64,000 nt of DNA from Vibrio sp. 05-20-BW147 (GCF_013369385.1 NZ_SZTO01000018.1:85615-149614); one strand, 5' to 3'. Counted from the first letter of the stretch, positions 26,031 through 35,651 are shown. The notes: generated by a model not told the origin, from the letters alone. A program made the numbers and translations.

Positions 26031-27659
26031 ATGACCGTTATGGAACATACAAAGGCTGCATCAATTGATCTAACCAAACATGGTCTTCGCAACGTAAAAG
26101 AGGTTGTGCGCAACCCAAGTTACGAAACATTGTTCGCAGAAGAGACTCGTGCTGATCTCGAAGGCTACGAAAAAGGCGTAGTGACCGAGCTTGGCGCAGT
26201 CGCTGTAGACACAGGTATCTTCACTGGCCGCTCACCAAAAGATAAATACATTGTGAAAGATGCCACCACCGAAGAGCACATGTGGTGGACCACTGATGCT
26301 GTTAAAAACGACAACAAGCCCATCACTCAAGCCGTATGGAACGATCTAAAGCAGCTCGTCACCAACCAGCTTTCTGGTAAGCGCGTTTTTGTGATTGATG
26401 GCTATTGTGGTGCCAACCCTGATACCCGTCTTAGCATCCGTGTGATCACCGAAGTGGCATGGCAAGCGCATTTCGTTAAGAACATGTTCATTCGTCCAAC
26501 CGAAGAAGAGTTGGCCAGCTTTGAACCTGATTTCGTGGTGATGAATGGCGCGAAGTGTACCAACCAGAAGTGGCAAGAGCACGGTCTGAACTCTGAAAAC
26601 TTCACGGTATTTAACTTAACAGAACGCATGCAGTTGATCGGCGGTACTTGGTACGGCGGTGAGATGAAGAAAGGCATGTTCGCGATGATGAACTACTTCC
26701 TTCCTCTCAAAGGTATCGCGTCGATGCACTGTTCAGCCAACATGGGCAAAGAAGGCGATGTGGCGATCTTCTTCGGTCTTTCTGGTACGGGTAAAACGAC
26801 GCTGTCGACCGATCCAAAACGCGCACTGATCGGCGATGATGAGCACGGCTGGGATGACGATGGTGTGTTTAACTTCGAAGGTGGTTGTTACGCAAAAACC
26901 ATCAAACTGTCGAAAGAAGCTGAGCCTGACATCTACAATGCGATTCGTCGTGACGCGCTACTTGAAAACGTGACCGTTCGTAACGACGGTTCAATCAACT
27001 TCGACGATGGTTCAAAAACCGAAAATACTCGCGTTTCTTATCCAATTCATCATATTGAAAACATCGTTAAGCCAGTATCAAAAGGCGGTCATGCCAACAA
27101 AGTGATCTTCCTTTCTGCGGATGCGTTTGGCGTGCTACCTCCAGTGTCTAAGTTGACGCCAGAGCAAACCAAATACCACTTCCTATCTGGCTTTACCGCG
27201 AAACTAGCGGGTACTGAACGTGGCATCACCGAACCAACACCAACCTTCTCTGCGTGTTTTGGTGCTGCGTTCCTGACGCTTCACCCAACCAAGTACGCTG
27301 AAGTACTGGTAAAACGTATGGAAGAAGCAGGCGCGGAAGCCTACCTCGTCAATACCGGTTGGAACGGCAGCGGCAAACGTATCTCAATCCAAGATACGCG
27401 CGGTATTATCGATGCCATCCTAGATGGCTCAATTGAACAAGCACCAACTAAACACGTGCCTATCTTCAATCTAGAAGTACCTACATCACTTCCTGGTGTG
27501 GATCCAACCATTCTTGATCCACGCGACACCTATGTAGACCCACTTCAATGGGAAAGCAAAGCACAAGATCTTGCTCAGCGCTTTATCAATAACTTTGCCA
27601 AGTACACCGATAACGCAGAAGGCCAGGCATTGGTTGCAGCAGGCCCACAGCTCGATTAG
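26031..27659 (+). CDS. pckA: Phosphoenolpyruvate carboxykinase (ATP)
   Basis: 542 residues. It converts oxaloacetate and ATP to PEP in gluconeogenesis. The kinase loop is FFGLSGTGKTTLSTDPKR near 244-262, with the metal-binding ELGAVAVDTGIFTGRSPKDK near 53-72 and the PEPCK-specific LIGDDEHGWDDDG. AAGGAG precedes the ATG. A monocistronic unit with its own terminator. Confidence 0.98.
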   Translation: MTVMEHTKAASIDLTKHGLRNVKEVVRNPSYETLFAEETRADLEGYEKGVVTELGAVAVDTGIFTGRSPKDKYIVKDATTEEHMWWTTDAVKNDNKPITQAVWNDLKQLVTNQLSGKRVFVIDGYCGANPDTRLSIRVITEVAWQAHFVKNMFIRPTEEELASFEPDFVVMNGAKCTNQKWQEHGLNSENFTVFNLTERMQLIGGTWYGGEMKKGMFAMMNYFLPLKGIASMHCSANMGKEGDVAIFFGLSGTGKTTLSTDPKRALIGDDEHGWDDDGVFNFEGGCYAKTIKLSKEAEPDIYNAIRRDALLENVTVRNDGSINFDDGSKTENTRVSYPIHHIENIVKPVSKGGHANKVIFLSADAFGVLPPVSKLTPEQTKYHFLSGFTAKLAGTERGITEPTPTFSACFGAAFLTLHPTKYAEVLVKRMEEAGAEAYLVNTGWNGSGKRISIQDTRGIIDAILDGSIEQAPTKHVPIFNLEVPTSLPGVDPTILDPRDTYVDPLQWESKAQDLAQRFINNFAKYTDNAEGQALVAAGPQLD

Positions 27660-27684
27660 TGACCTAGCTACGAAAAGCAAACTT

Positions 27685-27711
27685 AAGCCCCTCTCCTGAG
27701 GGGCTTTTTTA
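27685..27711 (+). terminator. Terminator after pckA
   Basis: AAGCCCCTC, TCCT, GAGGGGCTTTTTT is a strong rho-independent signal just after the pckA stop. Confidence 0.92.
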
Positions 27712-27782
27712 TTGAATCACCATAGAAATTAAGCCAAGCTTATCTGCACTTATTTGCAAACCATAGTGATCAGTAGGCAGGG

Positions 27783-29723
27783 ATGAAAAAAGCACTAGTC
27801 AGTGTCGCGCTTTTGTTGGTTGTCGTCGCATTAATACCCATCAGCATTCTTATCAGCTTGCAAACCCGTTATGCCAGTCAAGTGTTTAACCACCTAAGCC
27901 AGCTTTCTTCGTTGGGCATGCAGGTCGAATCTGTTCACTACCAATATCCCCATCACTTTTCTTTTAAGAATGTCTCTTTTGACGACAGCGAGATTAATTA
28001 CGTTGAACAGCTCGATGTTTGGATTGCGCCAGAATGGTATGCCGATGGTCGATGGCAAATAGCCAGTGTGCTGCTCGATGGTTTAAGCCTGCAAAACGGC
28101 TTAACTTCATCGTTGTCAGCACGGCTACCAAATGCAATTCATATCCATCAAATAGCGATCTCCAATCTCGATTATGCCGACAGCGCCTTCAGCGCGAGGG
28201 GGATGAAACTGCAGGTCAAACAGCCAATTTGGCAAAATGACGAGCAACGTATCCCTTTTGGTGAAATCCAATTTTCCGCACAACAGCTCTATTGGCAAGG
28301 TGAAGCCTTTAACCAACTGCTGGTTGATATTGACTATAAACCCCAGGACAGCACCGTTTATGGCCTCTCATTGGTTTGGCGCGGCGCCAAAGTCTCTGGC
28401 CAAGCGGAGCAATACCCGCAAGGTTGGTCATTGGTCAATGTTACCCTAGAAGGATTGACACTCACCGAGCAACAAGTCACCTCTATTTTGGCCAAGCCAT
28501 GGCAAAGCCTTGGCATGAAGGTGAACCATATCAATAGCCTAGATATCTTACGCAGTTCACTTGCGATTGAGGGGTATCAATTGGTCAATTTTGAGTTGAG
28601 CAGTGAAAACCTCACTCTGCCTTTTGAACCTTGGCAACAGCAGCAAGGTCTGCTGTCCTTTTCGGCAGAAAGTGTTCAAGCGCCCAACAATATTTGGGTG
28701 GAACCGCGAGTAAAACTACAGCTCGATCCAAACGCGATTCAAGTAAAAGAGGCTTCTGCCCAATGGCAGCAAGGCAACGTGCTCTTTGCTGGCTTGCTTA
28801 CACCAGACAGCATTCAACTGGAACAACTGCTGGTGAACAATGTGAAGTGGGCAGCCGAGCAACCGGGAGAAGGGGCATGGATACGACAACTGTTCGCTCA
28901 AACACCGCATGTTCGTATTGATAAACTCAGCATTGAACGCAGTCAGTTTATTCAGTTAATCAGCCAGCCCTATTGGCAGCTTTCTGGACTCAATATCGAT
29001 GGCGAACAATTACTCTTAAAGCAAAATCATCAGGCAGGATTGTGGCAAGGTAAGTTGCGAGCAACGGCTGTGAATGCCAGCTACAAAGACATTCTAACCA
29101 GCCACCCATTGATTGAAATGCACAGCGAAAATGGCCTGTGGCAGCTTGAACGTCTGTTTGCGCCGCTCAAGCAAGGTTATGTCGAAGCATATGGGCAACT
29201 GCAGTTGGACAGCTTGAGCAAACCCTGGCAAGCCAACTTAAATGCGGATGGCCTGCCTATTGGATTGTTACTCTCTCAACTCCCTTTGCCTTTTGAACTC
29301 AACGCCATCAGCAGCCTTGATGTCAGCGCGAAAGGGCTAGGTGGTGATTGGGCAATGTTTTCCCATTCGCTCACCGGTGGCATTCATGCTCGCCTCCACG
29401 AAGTCTACACGCCATTTGATGAAGGGAGCATCCTGCCGCTGCAAGTTTCGGAAATCAGTCTGAGTATGGAGAGAGGCAAACTCACCCTCGACCCTGTCAA
29501 ACTGCAAGGCCCCGATATCGAGGGCACATTTGGTGGTGCGAGCGATCTTACAGCGCCGGAACAAGGCGGCATTCACTATCAGATGAAAATGGGTTGCCAA
29601 CAATGGAGTGGCGATATGATGTCAGACGAACATCAACGCGTAAATCAATGTCCAGAGCAAAGCCAAGCGACACAGGAGACTCCACCAGCCAAAACAGAAG
29701 AGGCCGCAAACGCGGCCTCTTAA
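27783..29723 (+). CDS. AsmA-like envelope protein, function unknown
   Basis: 646 residues. A single N-terminal membrane helix (residues 4-26) anchors a large periplasmic part of beta-rich repeats, including FSFKNVSFDDSEI and a late GPDIEGTFGGASDLT typical of AsmA/DUF748 proteins. Such proteins are thought to bridge the periplasm and move phospholipids or affect outer-membrane assembly; a specific role here is not known. The last 25 codons are low-complexity (Gln, Glu, Thr, Ala) and contain a GC-rich hairpin overlapping the stop. Confidence 0.72.
   Translation: MKKALVSVALLLVVVALIPISILISLQTRYASQVFNHLSQLSSLGMQVESVHYQYPHHFSFKNVSFDDSEINYVEQLDVWIAPEWYADGRWQIASVLLDGLSLQNGLTSSLSARLPNAIHIHQIAISNLDYADSAFSARGMKLQVKQPIWQNDEQRIPFGEIQFSAQQLYWQGEAFNQLLVDIDYKPQDSTVYGLSLVWRGAKVSGQAEQYPQGWSLVNVTLEGLTLTEQQVTSILAKPWQSLGMKVNHINSLDILRSSLAIEGYQLVNFELSSENLTLPFEPWQQQQGLLSFSAESVQAPNNIWVEPRVKLQLDPNAIQVKEASAQWQQGNVLFAGLLTPDSIQLEQLLVNNVKWAAEQPGEGAWIRQLFAQTPHVRIDKLSIERSQFIQLISQPYWQLSGLNIDGEQLLLKQNHQAGLWQGKLRATAVNASYKDILTSHPLIEMHSENGLWQLERLFAPLKQGYVEAYGQLQLDSLSKPWQANLNADGLPIGLLLSQLPLPFELNAISSLDVSAKGLGGDWAMFSHSLTGGIHARLHEVYTPFDEGSILPLQVSEISLSMERGKLTLDPVKLQGPDIEGTFGGASDLTAPEQGGIHYQMKMGCQQWSGDMMSDEHQRVNQCPEQSQATQETPPAKTEEAANAAS
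29699..29720 (-). terminator. Hairpin over the AsmA-like stop, possible yiiD terminator
   Basis: GAGGCCGC, AAAC, GCGGCCTC spans the last codons of the rightward gene. On the minus strand the stem is followed by TTCTGTTTT, a weak U-rich run, placed 25 bases after the yiiD stop. It could end the leftward yiiD transcript. Confidence 0.45.
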
Positions 29724-29745
29724 TGCACTCAAATAGCCATTACGC

Positions 29746-30666
29746 CTATTGCTGTCGCATCTGCTTTTTGTAGTTTGGCAGCAGCATGTAGGTACCGGTA
29801 AACTCCACCGCAGCCACATCACCGCTGTAAATGGTCACCAAGATAACAATGCGTGCTTTTCGTCCATTGGCAAGGCGATCTAAATCGCCACTGATCCCAT
29901 CGAGCGAAGTGCTCGCAATCGGGGCTTTATCCACGGGATGACGATAACGAATGTTGCTGTCCGCCAGCACGATATCGCCTTTCAAACCACGCTCTTTGAG
30001 TAACAGCCACGCCATCCCCCAACCCGTAAGCGTCGCCAAGGTAAAGGCTGAACCCGCAAACAAGGTGTTGTGGGGATTGAGATTGGGATTGAGCTGCGCA
30101 CAGCACTCAAATTGATAACCGGTGTATTGGTTAATTTTGATGCCCATTTTGTCAGCGATCGGGATTTGCTTTTCCCAACGGTCTTGCAGCTCGGTGCACC
30201 ATTCTGGTTTGCGCAGCACATTCGCCATCGGATCAAGCGGTTTGACCATTTGTTGGTGACGCACTGGCCCACGCTCATCGGTCAGTTCACCGCGGCGTTC
30301 AAAACCATTTTTCTCATAAAATGAAATCGCATCTTCGCGCGCATTACACACCAAGCGTTTTGCCCCTTCTTGGCGCGCTAGCGACTCTAACGCCACCAGC
30401 ACTAACGAACCCATGCCTTTGCTGCGGCGATTGCCTTTAACCGCCATATAACGAATTTGCCCTTCATTATCCGGCGTGATGTACAAACGGCCAATCGCAA
30501 TCGGACGACCTCGGCCATCCACAATCATGCGATGGTGACTCATCGGATCATACTCATCACGCTCAGAGCCTATCGGCATGCGCCAAGGTTCGCGCAGCAT
30601 TTGCCAACGGAAGTGGAAATACTTGTTCAGTTGATTGTCCGTTTCTGGGGTGATCAGTTTAAACAT
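29746..30666 (-). CDS. yiiD: GNAT acetyltransferase fused to thioesterase-like domain (YiiD)
   Basis: 306 residues with two domains. Residues 1-150 are a GNAT acetyltransferase (acetyl-CoA loop VKGNRRSKGMGSLVL near 75-90, AISFYEKNGFERRG near 112). Residues 155-300 are the YiiD_C hotdog domain (NPHNTLFAGSAFTLATLTGWG near 195-216). In E. coli the same fusion has been linked to starting fatty-acid synthesis and renamed fabY. It sits in the yihY-dtd-yiiD order also found in E. coli. Confidence 0.88.
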   Translation of the reverse strand: MFKLITPETDNQLNKYFHFRWQMLREPWRMPIGSERDEYDPMSHHRMIVDGRGRPIAIGRLYITPDNEGQIRYMAVKGNRRSKGMGSLVLVALESLARQEGAKRLVCNAREDAISFYEKNGFERRGELTDERGPVRHQQMVKPLDPMANVLRKPEWCTELQDRWEKQIPIADKMGIKINQYTGYQFECCAQLNPNLNPHNTLFAGSAFTLATLTGWGMAWLLLKERGLKGDIVLADSNIRYRHPVDKAPIASTSLDGISGDLDRLANGRKARIVILVTIYSGDVAAVEFTGTYMLLPNYKKQMRQQ

Positions 30667-30708
30667 ACAATTCCTTTTCCATGCATTATTCGCCCGTTCT
30701 TTGGGTCA

Positions 30709-31143
30709 CTATACCTGTAACCAAAACGTCACTGGGCCATCGTTAATTAACGAGACTTTCATATCCGCAGCAAATCGTCCACGCTCCGTCGGTAGCACTT
30801 GCTGACACAAATCGGAGAAATAGTCGTATAAACGCTCAGCATCAGCGGGATGTGCACCACGAGAAAAACCAGCACGCGTGCCTTTTTTGGTATCGGCAGG
30901 CAAAGTAAATTGCGAAACCACCAACACCTTACCGTCTACTTGCTGCACGTTGAGGTTCATTTTTCCTTCGCTGTCCTCAAACACGCGGTAGGTCGTGACT
31001 CTCTCCATCAAACGCTTGGCTTTGGCCTCATCGTCGTCTTTTTCTACGCCGAGCAACACCAAAAGGCCTTGGTCGATCTGACCAACCACTTCACCATCGA
31101 CGCGTACAGCCGCTTCACTAACTCTCTGAATCAAAGCGATCAC
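30709..31143 (-). CDS. dtd: D-aminoacyl-tRNA deacylase
   Basis: 144 residues, standard for DTD. It removes D-amino acids and glycine mischarged onto tRNA. Motifs include SQFTLPADTKKGTRAGFS near 77-94 and the C-terminal NDGPVTFWL with the Gly-Pro chiral-proofreading element. It overlaps the end of yihY by 26 bases, so the two are probably coupled. Confidence 0.95.
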   Translation of the reverse strand: MIALIQRVSEAAVRVDGEVVGQIDQGLLVLLGVEKDDDEAKAKRLMERVTTYRVFEDSEGKMNLNVQQVDGKVLVVSQFTLPADTKKGTRAGFSRGAHPADAERLYDYFSDLCQQVLPTERGRFAADMKVSLINDGPVTFWLQV

Positions 31144-32071
31144 GTTGAGTATCCTTTTCTAATTCTGTGTCATTATCTGGCAGCGATTGTATCACGTCCT
31201 CAGCTGGCCTCCAGTGCTCCCGCTCACCGAGTGCAGCGGTGACTTCAGCACCGATTAAAACGATCAACCAACAGAGATACACCCAAACAAAAAGAATCGG
31301 AATGGCGGCTAAAGCGCCATAAATCAATTGATACGACGGAAACTGTGTGATGTACGCGGCAAAGCCTTTTTTACTAAGCTCAAACAACACCGCCGCAATC
31401 ATGGCACCAACGACGGCATGAGAAAACTGCACCTTCTTATTCGGCACCAACAAATAAAGACCAACGAAGGCAGAAGAAGAGAGGATAAATGGCAGCCAAC
31501 GCAGCAACTGATCGTAGACTGTCGAGATCGCTTCACTATCGAGTAAACGCAGTGAGGTGATGTAAGAGGTGGCCGCAATACTGGCTCCGACCAAAATCGG
31601 CCCAAGCGTCAACACCATCCAATACATCGAAAACGAGAACACCGCACGACGCTTCTTCTTCACTCTCCAAATATAGTTGAGATTCTTGTCGATGTTGGAA
31701 ATCAGCATCAACGCCGCCACAAACAGAAACGCCGCACCCACCGCCGTCATTTTGCCTGTATTGGCGATAAACTCTTGCAATGCCGCATGAACAGCGTCTC
31801 CCGATGCGGGTACAAAGTTCTGGATGATAAAGCTCTGCAATACCCCGCCCACATCCTCGAACACAGAAAACTTTGACAAGATCGACAGCAACACCGTCAG
31901 CATCGGCACTATGGAAAGCAAGGTAATGTAAGCCAAATAGCCAGCATTCACATTGACGCGGTCATGATTCATGCGTGTTATCAAATAACGGACGAAAGCC
32001 ACACACGTTTGGGCTCTCTGCGGCAATCTCAACTTGTCTCTGCCAAATAACTGGTTCATAGTCCTAACCAT
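31118..32071 (-). CDS. yihY: YihY/BrkB-family inner-membrane protein
   Basis: 317 residues with six predicted membrane segments (for example residues 45-65, 110-130, 150-175, 190-210, 225-245 and 255-280) and an acidic soluble tail. The FPSYQLIYGALAAIPILFVWVY block is characteristic of the UPF0761/BrkB family, once misnamed ribonuclease BN. Its function is unknown. Met5 at 32059 is an alternative start with AGGA only two bases away. Confidence 0.9.
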   Translation of the reverse strand: MVRTMNQLFGRDKLRLPQRAQTCVAFVRYLITRMNHDRVNVNAGYLAYITLLSIVPMLTVLLSILSKFSVFEDVGGVLQSFIIQNFVPASGDAVHAALQEFIANTGKMTAVGAAFLFVAALMLISNIDKNLNYIWRVKKKRRAVFSFSMYWMVLTLGPILVGASIAATSYITSLRLLDSEAISTVYDQLLRWLPFILSSSAFVGLYLLVPNKKVQFSHAVVGAMIAAVLFELSKKGFAAYITQFPSYQLIYGALAAIPILFVWVYLCWLIVLIGAEVTAALGEREHWRPAEDVIQSLPDNDTELEKDTQRDRFDSES

Positions 32072-32103
32072 ACGTAACTTAAATAGATCATTGAGAAATA
32101 AGC

Positions 32104-32745
32104 ATGCCTTATTTAATCACCATACTACTAACGATTTTTGCACTGACTGGTTGCCAGTCCGCATACTACTCTGCAATGGAAAAAGTGGGTTACCACAAAC
32201 GTGAGATCATGGTCGACCGAGTCGAAGACGCCAAAGAATCTCAGCAAGAGGCCCAACAAGAGTTTACCAGCGCCTTGCAGGCTTTATCCAGCCTAACCCA
32301 ATTTAATGGCGGTGAGTTGGAAGAGGTGTATAACCAAATCAACGACCAATACCAAGAGAGTGAAAAAGCGGCGCAAGAAGTACGAGACCGCATTGCGGCG
32401 ATTGAAGATGTCTCGGATGCCTTGTTCGATGAATGGCAACAAGAGCTCGCACTTTACACCAATGCCAAGCTGCGCCGTTCCAGTGAACAGAAGCTCAAGG
32501 AGACCAAAGCCTCTTACCAACAGATGCTCAAAGCGATGAAACGAGCGGAGCAAAAAATGACACCAGTGCTCAATACGCTGCGCGACAATACTTTGTATTT
32601 GAAACACAATCTCAACGCCAGCGCCGTTGGGTCATTGCAAGGCGAGTTCATGAGCTTGGAAAAAGAGATCGCCAACGCCATCTCACAAATGAATGCTGCA
32701 ATAGCCGAATCCGACAAGTTCTTGCAAAAACTCAACCAGCAGTAA
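32104..32745 (+). CDS. DUF2959-family lipoprotein
   Basis: 213 residues. A short signal peptide ends in the lipobox LTGC (Cys17), so the protein is probably lipid-anchored. The mature part is almost entirely alpha-helical and coiled-coil-like (EDAKESQQEAQQEFTSALQA onwards), characteristic of DUF2959. Function is not known. It diverges from yihY and ends at its own terminator. Confidence 0.8.
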   Translation: MPYLITILLTIFALTGCQSAYYSAMEKVGYHKREIMVDRVEDAKESQQEAQQEFTSALQALSSLTQFNGGELEEVYNQINDQYQESEKAAQEVRDRIAAIEDVSDALFDEWQQELALYTNAKLRRSSEQKLKETKASYQQMLKAMKRAEQKMTPVLNTLRDNTLYLKHNLNASAVGSLQGEFMSLEKEIANAISQMNAAIAESDKFLQKLNQQ

Positions 32746-32752
32746 ACCTCTC

Positions 32753-32780
32753 AAACCTCTCGCTTGCGGGAGGTTTTTTA
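32753..32780 (+). terminator. Terminator after the DUF2959 gene
   Basis: AAACCTCTCGC, TT, GCGGGAGGTTTTTT lies directly after the stop. Confidence 0.9.
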
Positions 32781-32801
32781 TTGTGCCTCGCTAGGGTCTT
32801 T

Positions 32802-33323
32802 TCACCTTACATGCTGCAGAATAAACGCCACCCGCTCAGCCACACTTCCCCACGGCACTTCCACCACTTGATAACCTAGCTCACGGTAGCATTCCACCAA
32901 CATTTGATGAATCTGCAACGCTTCGGCAAACGTGTGTGGCCGCACTTCGTCTTGGACATAAATGGACGACTCTGGTTTGCAGACGAACACTTTGGCGTAA
33001 TAGCCTTGACTGGCCTGATGCAACGCGGTGGGCACCTCACAGTGCCCCATTTTGAGATAGCCAATGATATCGGGAATGGCGCGGTCGAAAAACGCGACGG
33101 TGGCACCACTGGCTTGGCGCTTTTGCTCACTCATCAACGCCAAACACAACTCAGCGAACGCGGGAAGATTGGTCCAGGGCAGAATGCCGTCAGCGCGTAC
33201 ACTTTGCTCCTCGATCAATGTGCGAGAGCCTTCCGCAAAAGTCATGTAACCCTGCGCCGACAGCGCATTAATTAACGTGGTTTTACCCGCTCCGGGGCCA
33301 CCACTGATGATCACCAAATCCAT
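32802..33323 (-). CDS. Small P-loop ATPase/kinase-like protein (AAA_28 type)
   Basis: 173 residues. Walker A GGPGAGKTTLINAL starts at residue 8, and TFAEGSRTLIEEQ near 29 matches the AAA_28 pattern. FFDRAIPDIIGYL near 93 is a Walker B-like DR-x-PD motif, as in NadR-type or nucleoside-kinase-like proteins. It may be a kinase of a small metabolite; the substrate is unknown. It lies downstream of bipA on the same strand, behind bipA's terminator. Confidence 0.78.
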   Translation of the reverse strand: MDLVIISGGPGAGKTTLINALSAQGYMTFAEGSRTLIEEQSVRADGILPWTNLPAFAELCLALMSEQKRQASGATVAFFDRAIPDIIGYLKMGHCEVPTALHQASQGYYAKVFVCKPESSIYVQDEVRPHTFAEALQIHQMLVECYRELGYQVVEVPWGSVAERVAFILQHVR

Positions 33324-33342
33324 GTTTTGCTCCTAAATAAAC

Positions 33343-33374
33343 AAAAACCCTGAGTCGTTGCCAACTCAGGGTTT
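33343..33374 (-). terminator. Terminator after bipA
   Basis: On the minus strand AAACCCTGAGT, eight bases, ACTCAGGGTTTTTG follows the bipA stop. Confidence 0.9.
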
Positions 33375-33399
33375 CCCATTTAATTAACCGAAAGCGTAA

Positions 33400-35229
33400 T
33401 TACTTCGCTTCGCGAGAAGCACGTTTACGATCACTTTCCGTTAGGAATTTCTTACGGATACGGATGTTTTCCGGTGTAACTTCTACTAGCTCGTCGTCAT
33501 CGATGAACTCTAGTGCTTGCTCTAGGGTCATCACGATTGGTGGAGTCAGAACCTGTGCGTCATCCGTCCCCGAAGCACGAACGTTGGTTAGCTGCTTACC
33601 TTTCAGTGCGTTTACGGTTAGGTCGTTGTCACGGCTGTGAATACCGATAACCATACCTTCGTACACTTCCACACCGTGACCGATGAAGAGACGACCACGT
33701 TCTTGCAGGTTAAATAGCGCGTTAGTCAGCGCTTTACCCGCAGCGTTCGCAATCAATACACCGTTGATACGTTGACCGATGTTACCGCCTTTGTGTGGGC
33801 CGTAGTGATCAAACGTATGGTAAAGAAGACCTGAACCCGACGTCAGTGTCATGAACTCAGTTTGGAAACCGATCAGACCACGAGATGGCATCATAAAGTC
33901 CAAACGAACACGGCCTTTACCATCTGGAGACATGTCTTTCAGTTCGCCTTTACGCATACCGATCTTCTCCATAATGCCACCTTGGTGTTCTTCTTGAACG
34001 TCGATGGTTACGGTTTCGAACGGTTCCATTAGCTGACCGTTTTCTTCTTTCAGGATTACTTCTGGACGCGATACTGCAAGCTCAAAGCCTTCACGACGCA
34101 TGTTCTCGATCAGGATAGATAGGTGAAGCTCACCACGGCCTGAAACGCGGAATTTGTCTGGATCTTCAGTTTGCTCAACACGTAGTGCTACGTTGTGAAC
34201 CAATTCCTTCTCAAGACGCTCAAGAATGTTACGTGAAGTCACGTACTTACCTTCAAGACCCGCAAACGGAGAGGTGTTTACTTGGAACGTCATGGTGACG
34301 GTAGGCTCATCCACAGACAACGGCTTAAGCGCTTCCACTTTGTTCACATCACAGATAGTGTCTGAAATTTTTAGCTCGCCAAGGCCAGTAATCGCAATGA
34401 TGTCGCCCGCGGTTGCTTGATCAACTTCGTGGCGCTCAAGACCCATGTAACCCAGTACCGTGCCCACTTTGCCGTTACGCGTTTTACCATCTGCACCAAT
34501 AATGGTTACTTGCTGGTTCGCTTTCACTTTACCACGAGTCACACGGCCAACACCGATAACACCCACGTATGAGCTGTAATCAAGCTGAGAAATTTGCATT
34601 TGTAGTGGACCATCAAGGTCAACATTTGGCGCATCAACCACATCAACGATCGTTTGGAACAGTGGTTCCATATTCTCGCCAGTTTCGCCTTCTTCAAGCG
34701 TTGCCCAGCCGTTTAGTGCCGAAGCATAAACCACTTTGAAATCGAGCTGTTCGTCAGTTGCACCTAGGTTGTCGAAGAGGTCGAACACTTGGTCCATAAC
34801 CCAATCAGGACGCGCGCCTGGACGGTCGATCTTGTTGATTACAACGATAGGCTTAAGGCCGTGAGCAAACGCTTTTTGCGTTACAAAGCGCGTTTGTGGC
34901 ATTGGGCCATCCACTGCATCAACGATAAGCAGTACGCAGTCTACCATCGACATAATACGTTCAACTTCGCCACCGAAGTCCGCGTGTCCAGGGGTATCTA
35001 CGATATTGATACGGTAGTCATTCCAACGAATAGCGGTGTTTTTCGCCAAAATGGTAATGCCACGCTCTTTTTCGATGTCGTTCGAGTCCATGACTCGCTC
35101 TTCTACATCGCCGCGAGATTGTATAGTGCCCGATTGCTGCAGCAATTTATCAACCAGTGTGGTTTTACCGTGGTCAACGTGTGCGATGATCGCGATATTT
35201 CTTAATTTATCAATCTGTGGAGTCGTCAT
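33400..35229 (-). CDS. bipA: Ribosome-associated GTPase BipA/TypA
   Basis: 609 residues. This translational GTPase is needed for 50S assembly at low temperature and for stress and virulence traits. It shows the G1 loop AHVDHGKTTL near 15-24, switch region DIEKERGITI, G3 DTPGHADFGGE, G4 NKID, EF-G-like domains, and the specific C-terminal domain with GKGRVRLDFMMPSRGLIG. All family parts are present. Confidence 0.97.
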   Translation of the reverse strand: MTTPQIDKLRNIAIIAHVDHGKTTLVDKLLQQSGTIQSRGDVEERVMDSNDIEKERGITILAKNTAIRWNDYRINIVDTPGHADFGGEVERIMSMVDCVLLIVDAVDGPMPQTRFVTQKAFAHGLKPIVVINKIDRPGARPDWVMDQVFDLFDNLGATDEQLDFKVVYASALNGWATLEEGETGENMEPLFQTIVDVVDAPNVDLDGPLQMQISQLDYSSYVGVIGVGRVTRGKVKANQQVTIIGADGKTRNGKVGTVLGYMGLERHEVDQATAGDIIAITGLGELKISDTICDVNKVEALKPLSVDEPTVTMTFQVNTSPFAGLEGKYVTSRNILERLEKELVHNVALRVEQTEDPDKFRVSGRGELHLSILIENMRREGFELAVSRPEVILKEENGQLMEPFETVTIDVQEEHQGGIMEKIGMRKGELKDMSPDGKGRVRLDFMMPSRGLIGFQTEFMTLTSGSGLLYHTFDHYGPHKGGNIGQRINGVLIANAAGKALTNALFNLQERGRLFIGHGVEVYEGMVIGIHSRDNDLTVNALKGKQLTNVRASGTDDAQVLTPPIVMTLEQALEFIDDDELVEVTPENIRIRKKFLTESDRKRASREAK

Positions 35230-35505
35230 GGATTCTGATTCACTTGTTTAGACAATATTATTCAAGCCGTTCACTTTTTGAACAAGTCAGGCTTGATTAA
35301 AAAAACGGCCATAATGTACCAGATTTTGATAAAAAACCCAGAAATATGTGATCTATTCGTAAGTATTTTTGCTTGATTAACGCTATTTGGCCTTTTTAAA
35401 GAGTGGCAATTTTTCGACCAAGCTCACTCCACAGCCCATTTATGCATAGATGAGCACACATTGGTTGACAAAAGCGTCAAACAGGGGCGAAATGGATCGC
35501 GATTC

Positions 35506-35606
35506 TGATTCACAATGGTGCAACCGACAAAGGATTGCACCAAACTGATGCAATAAAGGATCATTTTGGTGCAAACATGGATACCCCGCACCAACAATGC
35601 GATGCA
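35506..35606 (+). promoter_or_regulatory. Cluster of NtrC sites upstream of glnA
   Basis: The consensus is TGCACC-N4-TGGTGCA. 35536-35552 (TGCACCAAACTGATGCA) matches except one base. 35506-35522 has a perfect right half (TGGTGCA), 35567-35573 is another perfect half-site, and 35587-35606 has a left half CGCACCA. They lie 30-130 bases upstream of the sigma-54 promoter, the usual enhancer position. The remaining part of the 35230-35758 gap shows no gene. Confidence 0.7.
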
Positions 35607-35635
35607 AGTGATTGATTAACATAGGTTAAAAAAAC

Positions 35636-35651
35636 TGGCACACTTTTAGCT
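35636..35651 (+). promoter_or_regulatory. Sigma-54 promoter of glnA
   Basis: TGGCAC, ACTTT, TAGCT matches the -24/-12 consensus TGGCAC-N5-TTGCW at all but one position, with the invariant GG and GC correctly spaced. Transcription would begin near 35662, giving a leader of about 97 bases. Confidence 0.8.
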
